NCBI RefSeq assembly: GCF_002927275.1
Contig: NZ_PRKW01000001.1
Span: 558,001-622,000, forward strand
Length of the DNA stretch: 64,000 bases
Direction: 5' to 3'
Origin: Arthrobacter pityocampae
GTDB lineage: Bacteria; Actinomycetota; Actinomycetes; Actinomycetales; Micrococcaceae
The notes below the pieces were generated by a model. It saw only the letters and a program-made list of their open reading frames with translations. It made no database searches and was not told the origin of the DNA. Position 1 is the first letter of the stretch, and every line of letters begins with the position of its first letter. Shown piece after piece: positions 8,420 through 20,171 of the stretch. Made by a program: the position numbers and the translations under genes.

Positions 8420-9166
8420 ATGAAGACGTCGGACACGATTCAGGCCGGACTGATTCTCGGGTGCGGTGTCGTCACGACGGGGGCAGGGACCGCCCTGCTC
8501 GTCGGCCGGCAGGCGACCGGCAGACCGGTGCTGGAGGACGCCCTCGGTCTGGCACTGGCGGGGCTCGGGCTCGCCGTCGTCGGCGGGTGGGTGGTCCTGT
8601 TCCTCGTGGCGCTCCTCGCCGAACTGCTCCACCGACGCGGCCCGTCGATCGCCGCGACCTGCGCCTCCCGCTGCGCTCCCGCGCTGATGCGGCGCCTCGC
8701 CGTCGCACTGCTCGGCCTCAACCTCCTCGCCGTTCCCGCCGTGGCACACGCGGCGACGGCCGGCACGGCGGGGAGTCCGGGGCCGGCTGTAGCCGCGACC
8801 ACCGGGGCGGCGGGCAGTCCGGGGCAGGCCCCGTCCGCTGCCGGTCGATCGGCATCCGTCGCGGCTCCGGGGCCTACGGACCCGAGGCCCGAGCCCGTGT
8901 CCCCCGCCTGGCAGCCGGAGCCCCTGCCGGTGGACGGCGGACCGCTGGTGCGGGGGCCGAGCCGCGCCGTCGTCGACGCGGAGGAGGCTGTCGTCGCGCC
9001 GGGTGATTCCCTGTGGTCGATCGTCGCCGCCCGGCTCGGGCCGCTGGCGACCGCGGCGGACATCGCCGAGGTGTGGCCGACCTGGTACGAGGCCAATCGC
9101 GCTCTCATCGGGGACGACCCGTCCCTCCTGCTCCCCGGCACGGTGCTGCAGGCGCCGTCCGGGTAG
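8420..9166 (+). CDS. LysM-domain membrane protein
   Basis: A 248-residue protein. It has hydrophobic segments at about 8-28, 44-66 and 92-110, an Ala/Gly/Pro-rich linker, and a C-terminal LysM module beginning VVAPGDSLWSIVAARLG (about residue 193 to the end). LysM binds N-acetylglucosamine-containing cell wall, so the tail probably contacts peptidoglycan. The start is set by GAGGAGGAGGG upstream of the ATG. It is followed after 79 bp by the Rv3235-family gene in the same direction, and the pair precedes the convergent secA. The preceding AT-rich repeats suggest dedicated regulation. Confidence 0.85.
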   Translation: MKTSDTIQAGLILGCGVVTTGAGTALLVGRQATGRPVLEDALGLALAGLGLAVVGGWVVLFLVALLAELLHRRGPSIAATCASRCAPALMRRLAVALLGLNLLAVPAVAHAATAGTAGSPGPAVAATTGAAGSPGQAPSAAGRSASVAAPGPTDPRPEPVSPAWQPEPLPVDGGPLVRGPSRAVVDAEEAVVAPGDSLWSIVAARLGPLATAADIAEVWPTWYEANRALIGDDPSLLLPGTVLQAPSG

Positions 9167-9245
9167 GAACCGGATGGGGATCCGGTTGCAGGCCACTCGC
9201 TGCTCACCCAGCCCGTCACCCGACCAGTCAACGAAGGGAATCCGC

Positions 9246-9806
9246 ATGAACCCCGTGACCCAGCTCCGTCCCGCTGCCACCGAACTCGCCGCGGCAAGCG
9301 GCGCGCCACGAGCGCTGCTCGCGCCGCCCCGCCCCGCGGACGCGCAGGCCACCGTGATCCCGCTGAGGCCGGCGGAACCGCCCGGGACGGCCCCGACGCC
9401 GGGGCCGCCGCAGGACGCGGACCCCCTGGGGGCCGCTGATGCGGGGATCGAGCTCCGGATCGCCGGGATCGCCCGGTCCGTCTGCCAGGGCGCCCTCGAG
9501 GTCCTGGGCGGATCGCGCCCCCTGCAGCAGATGGCCCGCTGGCTCGACACCGAGAACTACGAGCGGTTGCAGCTGCGCGCGAACCTGGTGCGCTGCGTCG
9601 GCGCGCGTCCGGCCGGCCGGGGAGGGGAGGTCCCGGGGAGCACGGACCGGCATGTGGTGGTCCGCTCGGCCCGCGTCTGCCCCGTGAGCCCCGGCGTCTA
9701 CGAGGCCTCGGTCGTCGCCTTCGACCGGAAACGCGTCCGCGCCGTCGCTCTTCGGATAGAGCAACGGCGCGGAGCGTGGCGGGTCACCGCCCTCGAGATC
9801 GGCTGA
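9246..9806 (+). CDS. Rv3235-family protein
   Basis: A 186-residue protein with a low-complexity Pro/Ala N-terminus (to about residue 62) and a compact α/β C-terminal domain (VCQGALEVLGG, WLDTENYERLQLR, VRSARVCPVSPGVYEASVV, RAVALRIEQRRGAWRVTALEIG). I recognise this as the actinobacterial Rv3235 family, of unknown biochemical function, which lies near secA1 in mycobacteria too. The fold suggests a SecA-adjacent or SecB-like/NTF2-like cone, but I cannot show that. The ATG follows GAAGGGAA. Its stop codon abuts the convergent secA stop with no gap (9806/9807), so there is no room for a separate terminator. Confidence 0.8.
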   Translation: MNPVTQLRPAATELAAASGAPRALLAPPRPADAQATVIPLRPAEPPGTAPTPGPPQDADPLGAADAGIELRIAGIARSVCQGALEVLGGSRPLQQMARWLDTENYERLQLRANLVRCVGARPAGRGGEVPGSTDRHVVVRSARVCPVSPGVYEASVVAFDRKRVRAVALRIEQRRGAWRVTALEIG

Positions 9807-12515
<2,709 letters not shown>

Positions 12516-12605
12516 TGGTATTTACTCCCAATCTGATGCTGCCGAGGATGGCGTCTCTAGTCTAGGGGACGACGTTCCGCCTCCCGCTGCAGGTCCCCTG
12601 CGGCG

Positions 12606-12622
12606 CGCTGCAGCGCGGCCGA
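12606..12622 (-). terminator. GC hairpin after the winged-helix gene
   Basis: A self-complementary stretch around GCGCGCTGCAGCGCG lies just beyond the end of the winged-helix gene and upstream of secA. There is no U-tract, so it is a weak candidate terminator separating the two minus-strand genes. Confidence 0.3.
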
Positions 12623-12635
12623 ACTGCATATGCGC

Positions 12636-13847
12636 TCAGAGTAGCGTGCCGGCCTGCGCGGAGAGCGCCGGGGCGAGGTCGCCGCGGTCCTCGACGACGA
12701 CGTCGTCGAGTCCCAGCCACTGCGCGAGCAGGCGCAGTTCGTCGGCGAGCTCTGCCGCCGTGTCGGCGGGGGCATCGGACTGCGCATGCGCGGCGCGGAC
12801 CAGCAGGCGTCCGGCCGCCCGGTCCGCCTTGAGATCCACGCGCGCCACGAACGAGTCGCGCAGCAGGAAGGGCAGCACGTAGTACCCGTGGGTGCGCTGT
12901 TCCGCCGGCGTGTAGATCCCGATGCGGTAGTGGAAGCCGAAGAGCCGGTGGAGCCGGTCCCGCTCGAAGACCACCGAGTCGAAGGGGCTGAGGAGTGCCC
13001 TCCCCCGGGCCCGGCGCGGGTGGACCGCGGTCGGGTCCAGGTACCAGGGCTCCGTGCCGGCGTCGACGGTCACGGCCTCCAGTGCCCCGGCGTCCACCAG
13101 GGCGTCGAGAACGGCCCGCGTCTGGCGGACGGGGGTGCGGAAGTAGTCGGCGACAGAACGCGCGGACGCGACGCCGAGCGCCCCCGCGGCCCGCCCGGCC
13201 AGTACGGAGAGGGACTGCGTCCGGTCCGGGGCGACGACGGCGAGCGCGGGGTCGGGCAGGATGCGCTCGATGGGGGCGTACAGGCGCTCGAACTGGTCCG
13301 ACCGTCCGGCGGAGCCGATCTCCCCGCGGGCGAACAGATCCTCGAGGACCCGCTTCGTGGCGGTCCACCGCCACCCCCACCCGTCGGCGGGGCGTCCGGT
13401 GTCCCCGCCGAGCAGGCGCTGGACGGTCGAGGCGCTCAGCGGCGTCCCCGCGCCGAGGAGCTCGAGGATCGCGGTTTCGAGGGACTCGCGCAGAGCGGGC
13501 GGCATCCTGTCCGCACCCATCCACGTCCGGCGCTGCCATGCCCTCAGGTGGGGGAACAGCTCGGGCGGTACGAGGCTCGCCTCGTGGGCCCAGTACTCGA
13601 CGAGCCGGCGCGGGGACCGGGAGGAGAGGGCGTCGAACCGGGCGCGGTCGTAGGGGCCGAGGCGGGAGAACAGCGGCAGGTAGTGGGACCGGGCGAGGAC
13701 GTTCACCGAGTCGATCTGGATGACCTGGAGGCGTCGGGCGGCGCTCGCGACGGCCCGCGCCGAGGGGGCCGCCTCACGGCGGGGGCGATGCAGTCCCTGG
13801 GCGGCGAGGGCGATCCGGCGGGCCTGGGCGAGGGTGAGGTTCGGCAT
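12636..13847 (-). CDS. Winged-helix DNA-binding protein (YcaQ/HTH_42 family)
   Basis: A 403-residue protein beginning MPNLTLAQARRIALAAQGL. The family hallmark follows: VIQIDSVNVLARSHYLPLFSR, then VEYWAHEASLVP and RVLEDLFARGEIG. Members related to E. coli YcaQ are DNA glycosylases that unhook interstrand crosslinks; actinobacterial paralogues are generally uncharacterised. A GTG at 13859 would add four residues, but its only Shine-Dalgarno is buried in the right arm of a 15-bp hairpin. I therefore prefer the ATG at 13847, which has AGGAG immediately upstream at a short spacing. The family assignment is solid; the DNA-repair role is by analogy. Confidence 0.88.
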   Translation of the reverse strand: MPNLTLAQARRIALAAQGLHRPRREAAPSARAVASAARRLQVIQIDSVNVLARSHYLPLFSRLGPYDRARFDALSSRSPRRLVEYWAHEASLVPPELFPHLRAWQRRTWMGADRMPPALRESLETAILELLGAGTPLSASTVQRLLGGDTGRPADGWGWRWTATKRVLEDLFARGEIGSAGRSDQFERLYAPIERILPDPALAVVAPDRTQSLSVLAGRAAGALGVASARSVADYFRTPVRQTRAVLDALVDAGALEAVTVDAGTEPWYLDPTAVHPRRARGRALLSPFDSVVFERDRLHRLFGFHYRIGIYTPAEQRTHGYYVLPFLLRDSFVARVDLKADRAAGRLLVRAAHAQSDAPADTAAELADELRLLAQWLGLDDVVVEDRGDLAPALSAQAGTLL

Positions 13848-13859
13848 GGGCTCCTGCAC

Positions 13860-13894
13860 GGAACTGCCTCCGCGCAGGACGCGGAGGCAGTTCC
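13860..13894 (-). terminator. Perfect 15-bp hairpin between hpf and the winged-helix gene
   Basis: The left arm GGAACTGCCTCCGCG (13860-13874) and right arm (13880-13894) are exact reverse complements around a five-base loop. It lies downstream of hpf and directly abuts the GTG of the longer winged-helix reading frame. It is probably the hpf terminator; the absence of a U-tract is common in high-GC actinobacteria. Confidence 0.75.
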
Positions 13895-13942
13895 GGTAGA
13901 TGTCGATGGGGTCACGGCCTGGGGCGGCCGGGCGTGGCGCGG

Positions 13943-14659
13943 CTAGGCGGACGCCGCCTCCTGAGCGCGGTAGGCGAGCAGCTCCTCGGTTCCTTCCGAG
14001 CCGTTCGAGTCGAGCGTGATGACGCCGTAGGTCCAGGCCTGGCGCCGGTAGACCACCGACGGAGCCCCGGTCGCGGAGTCGACGAAGAGGTAGAAGTCGT
14101 GTCCCACGAGCTCCATGCTGTCGACGGCGTCGTCCAGGGTCATCGGGACGCCGGAGAAGACCTTGCGGCGGATCAGGACCGGCGAGTCGCCCGCGGGGAC
14201 GTCGTCCGGCGCGGCATAGGCGTCCTCGGGCTGCGGTGCAGGCTCCTGGGCGGCCGGAGCCTCCGCTGCCACGTCGAGGTAGAGGGGCTTCGCGGGATCG
14301 GCCGGTTCGAGCGCGGCCGTGGCCACGCGGACGGCCACCGGGGTGTGGCGGCCGTGATGGACCTTGCGACGGTCACGGGCACGGCGCAGTCGCTCGAGGA
14401 GCTTGCCGTACGCGAGGTCGAAGGCGGCGAACTTGTCGGCCGCGGAGGCTTCGGCCCGGACCACCGGGCCCCTGCAGATCACCGTCAGTTCGACGGTGAG
14501 GGAGGTCTCCGCCATGCGGGCACTGGGCTCCTTGGTGATTTTCGCATCGACGCGCTGCACCTTGTCGCCGAGTTGCTCTATCTTGTCGATCTTCTCCGTC
14601 GCGTACTCACGGAAACGGTCCGATACCGCCAGGTTCCGACCATTGATCACGAATTCCAT
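13943..14659 (-). CDS. hpf: Ribosome hibernation promoting factor, long form
   Basis: A 238-residue protein with the two-domain plan of long HPF. The N-terminal βαβββα ribosome-binding domain (1 to ~105, MEFVINGRNLAVSDRFREYA) binds the 30S decoding region. The C-terminal dimerisation domain (about 180-238, VIRRKVFSGVPMTLDDAV and VGHDFYLFVD) pairs two 70S particles into 100S dimers. A Pro/Ala linker joins them. The ATG at 14659 is chosen because GGAGGGC lies seven bases upstream and family members start here; the open frame continues farther upstream without homology. An inverted repeat lies in the probable promoter region. Confidence 0.96.
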   Translation of the reverse strand: MEFVINGRNLAVSDRFREYATEKIDKIEQLGDKVQRVDAKITKEPSARMAETSLTVELTVICRGPVVRAEASAADKFAAFDLAYGKLLERLRRARDRRKVHHGRHTPVAVRVATAALEPADPAKPLYLDVAAEAPAAQEPAPQPEDAYAAPDDVPAGDSPVLIRRKVFSGVPMTLDDAVDSMELVGHDFYLFVDSATGAPSVVYRRQAWTYGVITLDSNGSEGTEELLAYRAQEAASA

Positions 14660-14722
14660 GGTGCCCTCCACATCACTAGGTGATACGGCGGCGGTCGAGG
14701 CGTTTCCGCAGAGCCGCCGCCG

Positions 14723-14754
14723 ACGGGTACGTATCGTCGCTGTGTTGTACCCGT
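14723..14754 (-). promoter_or_regulatory. Inverted repeat upstream of hpf
   Basis: ACGGGTAC (14723-14730) and GTACCCGT (14747-14754) form an exact eight-base inverted repeat with a 16-bp centre, 64 bp upstream of the hpf start codon. The size and spacing suit a dimeric repressor or activator. Promoter hexamers here are not convincing, so the operator reading is tentative. Confidence 0.45.
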
Positions 14755-14767
14755 ACTTCAAGGTAGT

Positions 14768-15787
14768 TCACCCCCCTCCGTAATTCACCCTTCGCCACTC
14801 CGGAACTTCCTGTACGTCGACGGACGGAGTCTGTGTAGGGTCGTGGACATCATGCCCGCCGGGTGAGGACGTCGCCGCGATCACCACCGCGCCCAGGACC
14901 CGCGCTCCGCAGCCGCGCAGCACGCGGTGCACCTCGCCGATCGTCGCCCCGGTGGTGAGGACGTCGTCGACGATGATGCAGTCGCGGTCCGCGAGCACGG
15001 CCCGCGCATCCCTCCGGCCGCGCATCGAGTGCAGGACGTTCGCGCGGCGCCGGCGCCGGCCCAGGCCCTTCTGCCCTCCGCGCGGCCCGGAAAGCGCGGC
15101 CAGTCCGTCCCGGACGAGTCCTCCGCGCACCAGCACACGCCCCACGCGGGACACCGCCGACCTGTGACGGACGCCCGCAGCGAGCATCGCGCCGGCGGGG
15201 AGGCCGCCCCTCCGGTCCAGGCGGGACAGCAGCAGCAGCAGCGGGTCGTAGCCGCGCCGTCGGCGTGACGAGGCACGGCCGGGCACCGGGACGAGCAGCA
15301 CCGGACGGACCCCGCCCGGACCCGGCCGGGCACGGCACAGGTGCTCCACGGCTTCGTGCAGCGCACCGGCCAGGGCCGCCTCCACCGGGCCCGCGAGGTC
15401 CACGTGCCCGTGGTTCTTGAAGGCGAGCAGGACTCCCGACACGGCGCGCCCGTAGCGCCCGGCGGCGACGACGGGGAGCGGACCGTAGGTCGGGTCGGGG
15501 TCGTGGGGGCCGCGGGCCGGCCCGGGAGCGACGTCGGGCAGGACGACGTCGGGCAGGGACTCCGCTCCTGCTTCCGCCCGGAACGGACGCGCCGTCGCGC
15601 GCCGGAAGGCGGCGCTGCACGGAGGGCAGAGGGAGGTGTCCCACCGCCCGCAGAGCACGCAGGACGACGGCAGGACGAGCGCAGCGAAGGCAGCGAGGGC
15701 CGCCGCGGTGCGCCGATAGGGCTGCCCGAGGACGATCCGGTCCAGGACGGACGACGGGTCGGGAATCTGCATGCCCCAGCGCACCAT
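14768..15787 (-). CDS. ComF-family phosphoribosyltransferase-like protein
   Basis: A 339-residue protein. Near the N-terminus it has the ComF zinc-finger motif SSCVLCGRW..SLCPPC (about residues 42-55). The C-terminus has the PRPP-binding loop CIIVDDVLTTGATIGE (about 268-283), typical of type I phosphoribosyltransferases. Between them are ComF features such as AFKNHGHVDLAGP and [17 protein letters not shown]. ComF proteins take part in DNA uptake in competent bacteria; in actinobacteria the role is unproven. It lies 46 bp after lpqB, in the mycobacterial order. An ATG five codons in (15772) is an equally possible start, since neither has a clear ribosome-binding site. Confidence 0.9.
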   Translation of the reverse strand: MVRWGMQIPDPSSVLDRIVLGQPYRRTAAALAAFAALVLPSSCVLCGRWDTSLCPPCSAAFRRATARPFRAEAGAESLPDVVLPDVAPGPARGPHDPDPTYGPLPVVAAGRYGRAVSGVLLAFKNHGHVDLAGPVEAALAGALHEAVEHLCRARPGPGGVRPVLLVPVPGRASSRRRRGYDPLLLLLSRLDRRGGLPAGAMLAAGVRHRSAVSRVGRVLVRGGLVRDGLAALSGPRGGQKGLGRRRRRANVLHSMRGRRDARAVLADRDCIIVDDVLTTGATIGEVHRVLRGCGARVLGAVVIAATSSPGGHDVHDPTQTPSVDVQEVPEWRRVNYGGG

Positions 15788-15833
15788 GCGGCGTCGCGGG
15801 CTTCGTGCGGTACCGCCCCTATGTGGACATCCG

Positions 15834-17588
15834 CTACCCCGGGAAGGCCGGGTCCGTCACCGTGAGCTGCTCGTCGACCCAGCTGCCTCCGATGCGCCGG
15901 TAGAGCGTGCCGCCCGCCTCGGCGTAGAGGGTGTCCTCGGCGTCGGATCCGGCACTGATGCCGACGACGCCGTCGAGCGCGGCCATCGCCTGGCGGTCGC
16001 CGTCGAGCTGGAGGATCACCGGGGTCGCTTCACCTGCTCCGACGGACGAGGCGACGATCACGCTCTGGCCCGCCCACGTCGCCGTGTCGATCGACCCGTC
16101 GGTCGGCAGCGTCAGCGGCGTGGTGAGCGACTGCGGAACGCCCTCCGTCGAGCGCGTGATGCCGGCCAGCAGCACCTCGCCCACGCCACTCCGATCCGTG
16201 ACGACCAGCGCGCGGGATCCGTCGCGGGCGATGCGGAGTTCCCTGACGCTCCGGTCGCCGAGCCACCCGGCCGAGAGGACGGCGGAGTTCGCCTCCGTGC
16301 CACCCGGGGGAACGGCGAGGACCTCGGTCCGGCCGTCGACCGCCCGGGTGGTCCAGACCCAGTTCTCGGGATCGAAGGAGGGTTTCGTGAGGTTCCTGCC
16401 CCCGACGACGGCGCGCGCCTCGCTGCCCGGTGCCGTGACGTAGAGATTCTCCCGGTCGGCGTCGAGGAAGGCGTAGGCGCTGCCCGAGACGGACGTGGCG
16501 GGGTCCCGTGGGTCGAGTTCTCCCACGGGGTCCAGTCCCTCGATGTCGGTGACGGCGCCGTTGCGGACCCGTACCAGCTCGCCCTCCGCGACGGCCACCT
16601 GCTCGCCGCCGACGTCGGGGGTCAGCTCGGGGACGATCAGGTCCGGAGCGGGCGGTCCCAGCTGGATGGGCTGGTCGCTGGCCATCTCCACCGACGTGAC
16701 GTCGTTCAGGTCGAGCAGGTTGACCGCGAGCTGCTGGTTCATCTGCTGGAGGGCGAGGTTCGTGGCGTTCTCGAGGACCTCCGGCGAGAGCTCGACCGTC
16801 GCCTTGCCGGACGTGATCGGGACGGAGTCCCGGGCGAGCGTGACCCCCTCGGGGAAGGCGCTGGTGACTGAGCCCTGCAGGTAGGGCGCCGGACCCGCGA
16901 GCATCGCGCCGACGATCCGCGCGGTCACCCCGGTGCGCCGGACGAACCAGCGGGCGTCGGGCACCCAGTGCCGGTAGTTGCTGCTGTAGAAGTACAGGCT
17001 GTGCGAGATCAGGAGGTCGCGGGCACTGCTCTGGGCCAGCATGATGCCGTCGGGGATCTGGTCGATCCGCCATTCGCCGTCGAACTGGACCATCCGCACA
17101 CCCAGGGTCTCCGTCGCGGGCACGACGGTGTTGGTGCGCACCCCGCGGGCGTCCACGGTCCCCGCCGTCTCGAGCTGGATCTGGTAGACGCCCTCGGCGG
17201 CGCGCTTCTCGACGCGCGGGTCGCCCCGGAACAGGACGATCCGCTCCTCGGGCTGCCACGTGTCCCGCAGGTCGGGACTCAGGAACTGGCGTGCCACGCT
17301 GTACCCGTCACCCGCACCCGTCCCGGCGGTGATGAAGTCGCGGAGGATCTGCTCGGGCGTCGCCCCGGGCGCGGGCCCCTCGGGGTCGAACACCGGGGCG
17401 ACGGCGTCCGGCTCGCCGTCGGGCACCTCGATGACCCCCACCGGTCCCTTCGTCGGGATGGCCGAGCACCCCGTGAGCACGAGGAGGCAGGCGACGAGCA
17501 GCACGGCGAGCCTGGCCGCCCAGGCACGGGCGCCGCTGTCGACGCCGGCGGGATGCGCGCGCCGCATGATCGTGACGTGATGTCCCAC
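15834..17588 (-). CDS. lpqB: Lipoprotein LpqB, partner of the MtrAB system
   Basis: A 584-residue lipoprotein. It has a basic start, then the hydrophobic segment LAVLLVACLLVLTGC with lipobox LTGC and acylated Cys at about residue 41. The family GerMN domain (about 200-340) follows, then a C-terminal β-propeller-like half (GVGEVLLAGITRST, DGDRQAMAALDGV). LpqB is known to bind the extracellular part of MtrB and influence MtrA phosphorylation. The GTG at 17588 shares its first base with the mtrB stop (TAGTG), so the pair is translationally coupled; an internal ATG at 17567 is possible. The length agrees with mycobacterial LpqB. Confidence 0.95.
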   Translation of the reverse strand: MGHHVTIMRRAHPAGVDSGARAWAARLAVLLVACLLVLTGCSAIPTKGPVGVIEVPDGEPDAVAPVFDPEGPAPGATPEQILRDFITAGTGAGDGYSVARQFLSPDLRDTWQPEERIVLFRGDPRVEKRAAEGVYQIQLETAGTVDARGVRTNTVVPATETLGVRMVQFDGEWRIDQIPDGIMLAQSSARDLLISHSLYFYSSNYRHWVPDARWFVRRTGVTARIVGAMLAGPAPYLQGSVTSAFPEGVTLARDSVPITSGKATVELSPEVLENATNLALQQMNQQLAVNLLDLNDVTSVEMASDQPIQLGPPAPDLIVPELTPDVGGEQVAVAEGELVRVRNGAVTDIEGLDPVGELDPRDPATSVSGSAYAFLDADRENLYVTAPGSEARAVVGGRNLTKPSFDPENWVWTTRAVDGRTEVLAVPPGGTEANSAVLSAGWLGDRSVRELRIARDGSRALVVTDRSGVGEVLLAGITRSTEGVPQSLTTPLTLPTDGSIDTATWAGQSVIVASSVGAGEATPVILQLDGDRQAMAALDGVVGISAGSDAEDTLYAEAGGTLYRRIGGSWVDEQLTVTDPAFPG

Positions 17589-19399
17589 TACTCCCCCTCG
17601 CTCGGTTCGCGTGTTCGTTCCGCCGGGATGTCGTGGGCGGATGGGTCCGGGCCGGGCCCGGGACCGGCCACCGCCGGCGGCGGTGGCAGGGCCAGGGGCG
17701 ACGACGTCAGCGCCGTGCCCTGCGTCCTGGGCAGCGTCAGGCGGAAGCAGGCTCCCTCTCCGGGCCTGCCCCAGGCCTCGAGCCAGGCGTTGTGCAGCCG
17801 CGCGTCCTCCATGGCGATCGACAGTCCGAGCCCGCTGCCGCCGGTCGTCCTCGCCCGGGCGGGATCGGCCCGCCAGAAACGGTCGAACGCCCGCGAGGCC
17901 TGCAGCGTCGTCATGCCGATGCCGTGGTCCCGGACCGCGACGGCGACCGCCTCGGGGCCGCACGCGATGTGGATCTCCGTCGGCTTCCCCTCGCCGTGCT
18001 CGAGGGCGTTGACGATCAGGTTGCGCAGGATGCGGTCGATCCGGCGCGCATCGGCCTCCACGATGCACCGTGTCCCCTGCGCCACGATCGTGAGGTCCGA
18101 GCCGAGCCGCTCCGCCAGGGGCCGCGCCCCGTCGATCGCGTGCTGGACGAGCTGCACGATGTCGACCGATTCCGCCTCGAGGACGGCCGCTCCGGCGTCG
18201 AACCGGGAGATCTCGAGCAGGTCCGCGAGCAGGTCCTGGAACCGCTCCACCTGGTCGAACAGGATCTCGGCGGACCGCTTGTTGACGGGGTCGAACTCCT
18301 CGCGCGCATCGTGCAGGACCTCCGCGGCCATCCGGACCGTGGTGAGCGGGGTCCGGAGTTCGTGGGAGACGTCGGACACGAAGCGCTGCTGCATCTGCGA
18401 CAGCTGGGCGAGCTGGGTGATCTGGTCCTGCAGGCTGCCGGCCATGTGGTTGAAGGAGACGCCGAGCCGGGCCACCTCGTCCTCGCCCCTGACCTCCATG
18501 CGCTCCTGCAGCTGCCCCGCGGCGAGCTTCTCGGAGACGGACGCCGCGTGGCTCACCGGCCGGACGACGCTCCGCGTCACGTACCAGGCGATCGCCCCGA
18601 TGACGAGCAGGAGGACGACGCCGGCCAGCCACAGCACCCGGTGGATGTCGTCGAGGGTGGTCTGCATCGCCGACAGGTCGTAGTAGACGTACAGCGCGTA
18701 CGAGGCCTGGTCCGGCGGGAGCTGCACCTGGGTGCCGAACGCGATGCCGGGGGCGTTGGTGGCACCGCTCTCCGTGACGGGGATCGTCATGGGCGCCCAG
18801 TGGATGTCCGGGCTGTCCGCGACGGTGTCCTGCAGGTCCGGCGGGAGCATGCTGGCCGTCACGCCCTGCTGGCTCACCGTCGTCGGGATGAGGACGTTCC
18901 CCGAGATCGGGACCAGGATCGCGTGGCGGGGCGCGTCGGTGTCCAGGCTGACGAGGGCCTCGACGGAGTCCAGGACGAGGCGGCTGGTGGTGTCGCTGTC
19001 GGTCGCGGAGGAGTCCCTGAAGACCGCCTTCGTCCGGGTCAGCTCCTCGGTGGCCTCGGCGCTGAACTGGTCGAAGCGCTGGTCGTAGAGGGCGCCGGCG
19101 ATCTGGTTCGAGAGGAAACCGCCGACGGCGACGAAGGAGACCGACGTCAGCAGCATCGTGGCGACGACGGTTCGGAACTGGAGTGACCGGCGCCAGTGCT
19201 GCGCCACCGACTGCACCAGCGAGCGGGAACGGGCCGACGCGGCGTGCAGCCGGGAAGCGACCGGGCCGGTCGGCGTGCGCCGACCTGTCGTGGCCTGGTC
19301 CGTCGCGGGCGGGGCGACCCCCGGAACGGGCCGGTCCGCGATGCGGGCGTCCGTCGCTCCGGTGCCCGGACCGGCGTGCACCGCCGTCGACGGAGTCAT
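17588..19399 (-). CDS. mtrB: Sensor histidine kinase MtrB
   Basis: A 603-residue membrane kinase. The plan is a basic Ala/Thr-rich N-terminus, transmembrane helix ~77-97, extracytoplasmic sensor region, second helix at about residues 255-275, HAMP domain, the H-box SDVSHELRTPLTTV (near residue 347), and HATPase motifs including DHGIGM near 490. MtrB phosphorylates MtrA and governs cell-wall hydrolase expression, division and osmotic response. The start is uncertain: ATG 19399 is chosen, but in-frame GTG codons at 19522/19525 would extend it by about 41 residues and overlap mtrA. It is coupled to lpqB at its 3' end. Confidence 0.94.
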   Translation of the reverse strand: MTPSTAVHAGPGTGATDARIADRPVPGVAPPATDQATTGRRTPTGPVASRLHAASARSRSLVQSVAQHWRRSLQFRTVVATMLLTSVSFVAVGGFLSNQIAGALYDQRFDQFSAEATEELTRTKAVFRDSSATDSDTTSRLVLDSVEALVSLDTDAPRHAILVPISGNVLIPTTVSQQGVTASMLPPDLQDTVADSPDIHWAPMTIPVTESGATNAPGIAFGTQVQLPPDQASYALYVYYDLSAMQTTLDDIHRVLWLAGVVLLLVIGAIAWYVTRSVVRPVSHAASVSEKLAAGQLQERMEVRGEDEVARLGVSFNHMAGSLQDQITQLAQLSQMQQRFVSDVSHELRTPLTTVRMAAEVLHDAREEFDPVNKRSAEILFDQVERFQDLLADLLEISRFDAGAAVLEAESVDIVQLVQHAIDGARPLAERLGSDLTIVAQGTRCIVEADARRIDRILRNLIVNALEHGEGKPTEIHIACGPEAVAVAVRDHGIGMTTLQASRAFDRFWRADPARARTTGGSGLGLSIAMEDARLHNAWLEAWGRPGEGACFRLTLPRTQGTALTSSPLALPPPPAVAGPGPGPDPSAHDIPAERTREPSEGE

Positions 19400-19493
19400 C
19401 GGAGCGGGCCCGGCGGCAGACCCCGCCGCGGCGGGGTCTCCGTCGGCGGGAGGAGTGCGGGAGCCGGAGGAGCGGCTGTCCGCCCTCCCTCCA

Positions 19494-20171
19494 TCACCCC
19501 TGTCCGGCCTTGTACCCGACACCACGCACCGTCAGGACGATCTCGGGCGCCTCGGGATCGCGTTCGATCTTGGAGCGGAGCCGCTGCACGTGGACGTTGA
19601 CGAGCCGTGTGTCGGCCGCATGCCGGTACCCCCACACCTGTTCGAGGAGGAGTTCACGCGTGAAGACCTGCCACGGCTTCCGGGCGAGGGCCACCAGCAG
19701 ATCGAACTCGAGGGGGGTCAGCGAGACCCGCTGCCCCGCGCGCACCACCTCGTGGCCGGCCACGTCGATGCTCACGTCGCCGATCCGCAGGGTCTCGGGG
19801 GCCTTGGACTCCGCCGGTCGCAGGCGCGCACGGACCCGCGCCACCAGTTCGGCCGGCTTGAAGGGCTTGGGAACGTAGTCGTCGGCACCCGATTCGAGGC
19901 CGCGTACGACGTCGGAGGTGTCGGACTTCGCAGTCAGCATCACGATGGGGAGATCGGATTCCGCGCGGATCTGGCGGCACACCTCGATCCCGTCCATGCC
20001 CGGCAGCATCAGGTCCAGCAGCACCAGATCGGGCTGCGTGGAGCGGAAGACGCCGAGCGCCGCCGCACCATCGGCACAGAAGACCGGGTCGAAGCCGTCG
20101 TTCCGGAGAACGATGCCGATCATTTCGGACAGGGCCTCGTCGTCGTCGATGACCAGTATGCGTGCCTTCAT
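19494..20171 (-). CDS. mtrA: Response regulator MtrA
   Basis: A 225-residue OmpR/PhoB-type regulator. The receiver domain has acidic residues at 10-12, the phosphoacceptor Asp53 in VLLDLMLPGMDG, and a conserved Lys in PKPFKPAEL. The C-terminal winged helix (about 128-225) contains TPLEFDLLVALA, WGYRHAADTRLVNVHVQRLRSK-type and VRGVGYK motifs. This is near-identical in plan to mycobacterial MtrA. It is the first gene of mtrA-mtrB-lpqB. Upstream at 20172-20340 is a divergent promoter region shared with the membrane-protein operon. Confidence 0.97.
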   Translation of the reverse strand: MKARILVIDDDEALSEMIGIVLRNDGFDPVFCADGAAALGVFRSTQPDLVLLDLMLPGMDGIEVCRQIRAESDLPIVMLTAKSDTSDVVRGLESGADDYVPKPFKPAELVARVRARLRPAESKAPETLRIGDVSIDVAGHEVVRAGQRVSLTPLEFDLLVALARKPWQVFTRELLLEQVWGYRHAADTRLVNVHVQRLRSKIERDPEAPEIVLTVRGVGYKAGQG

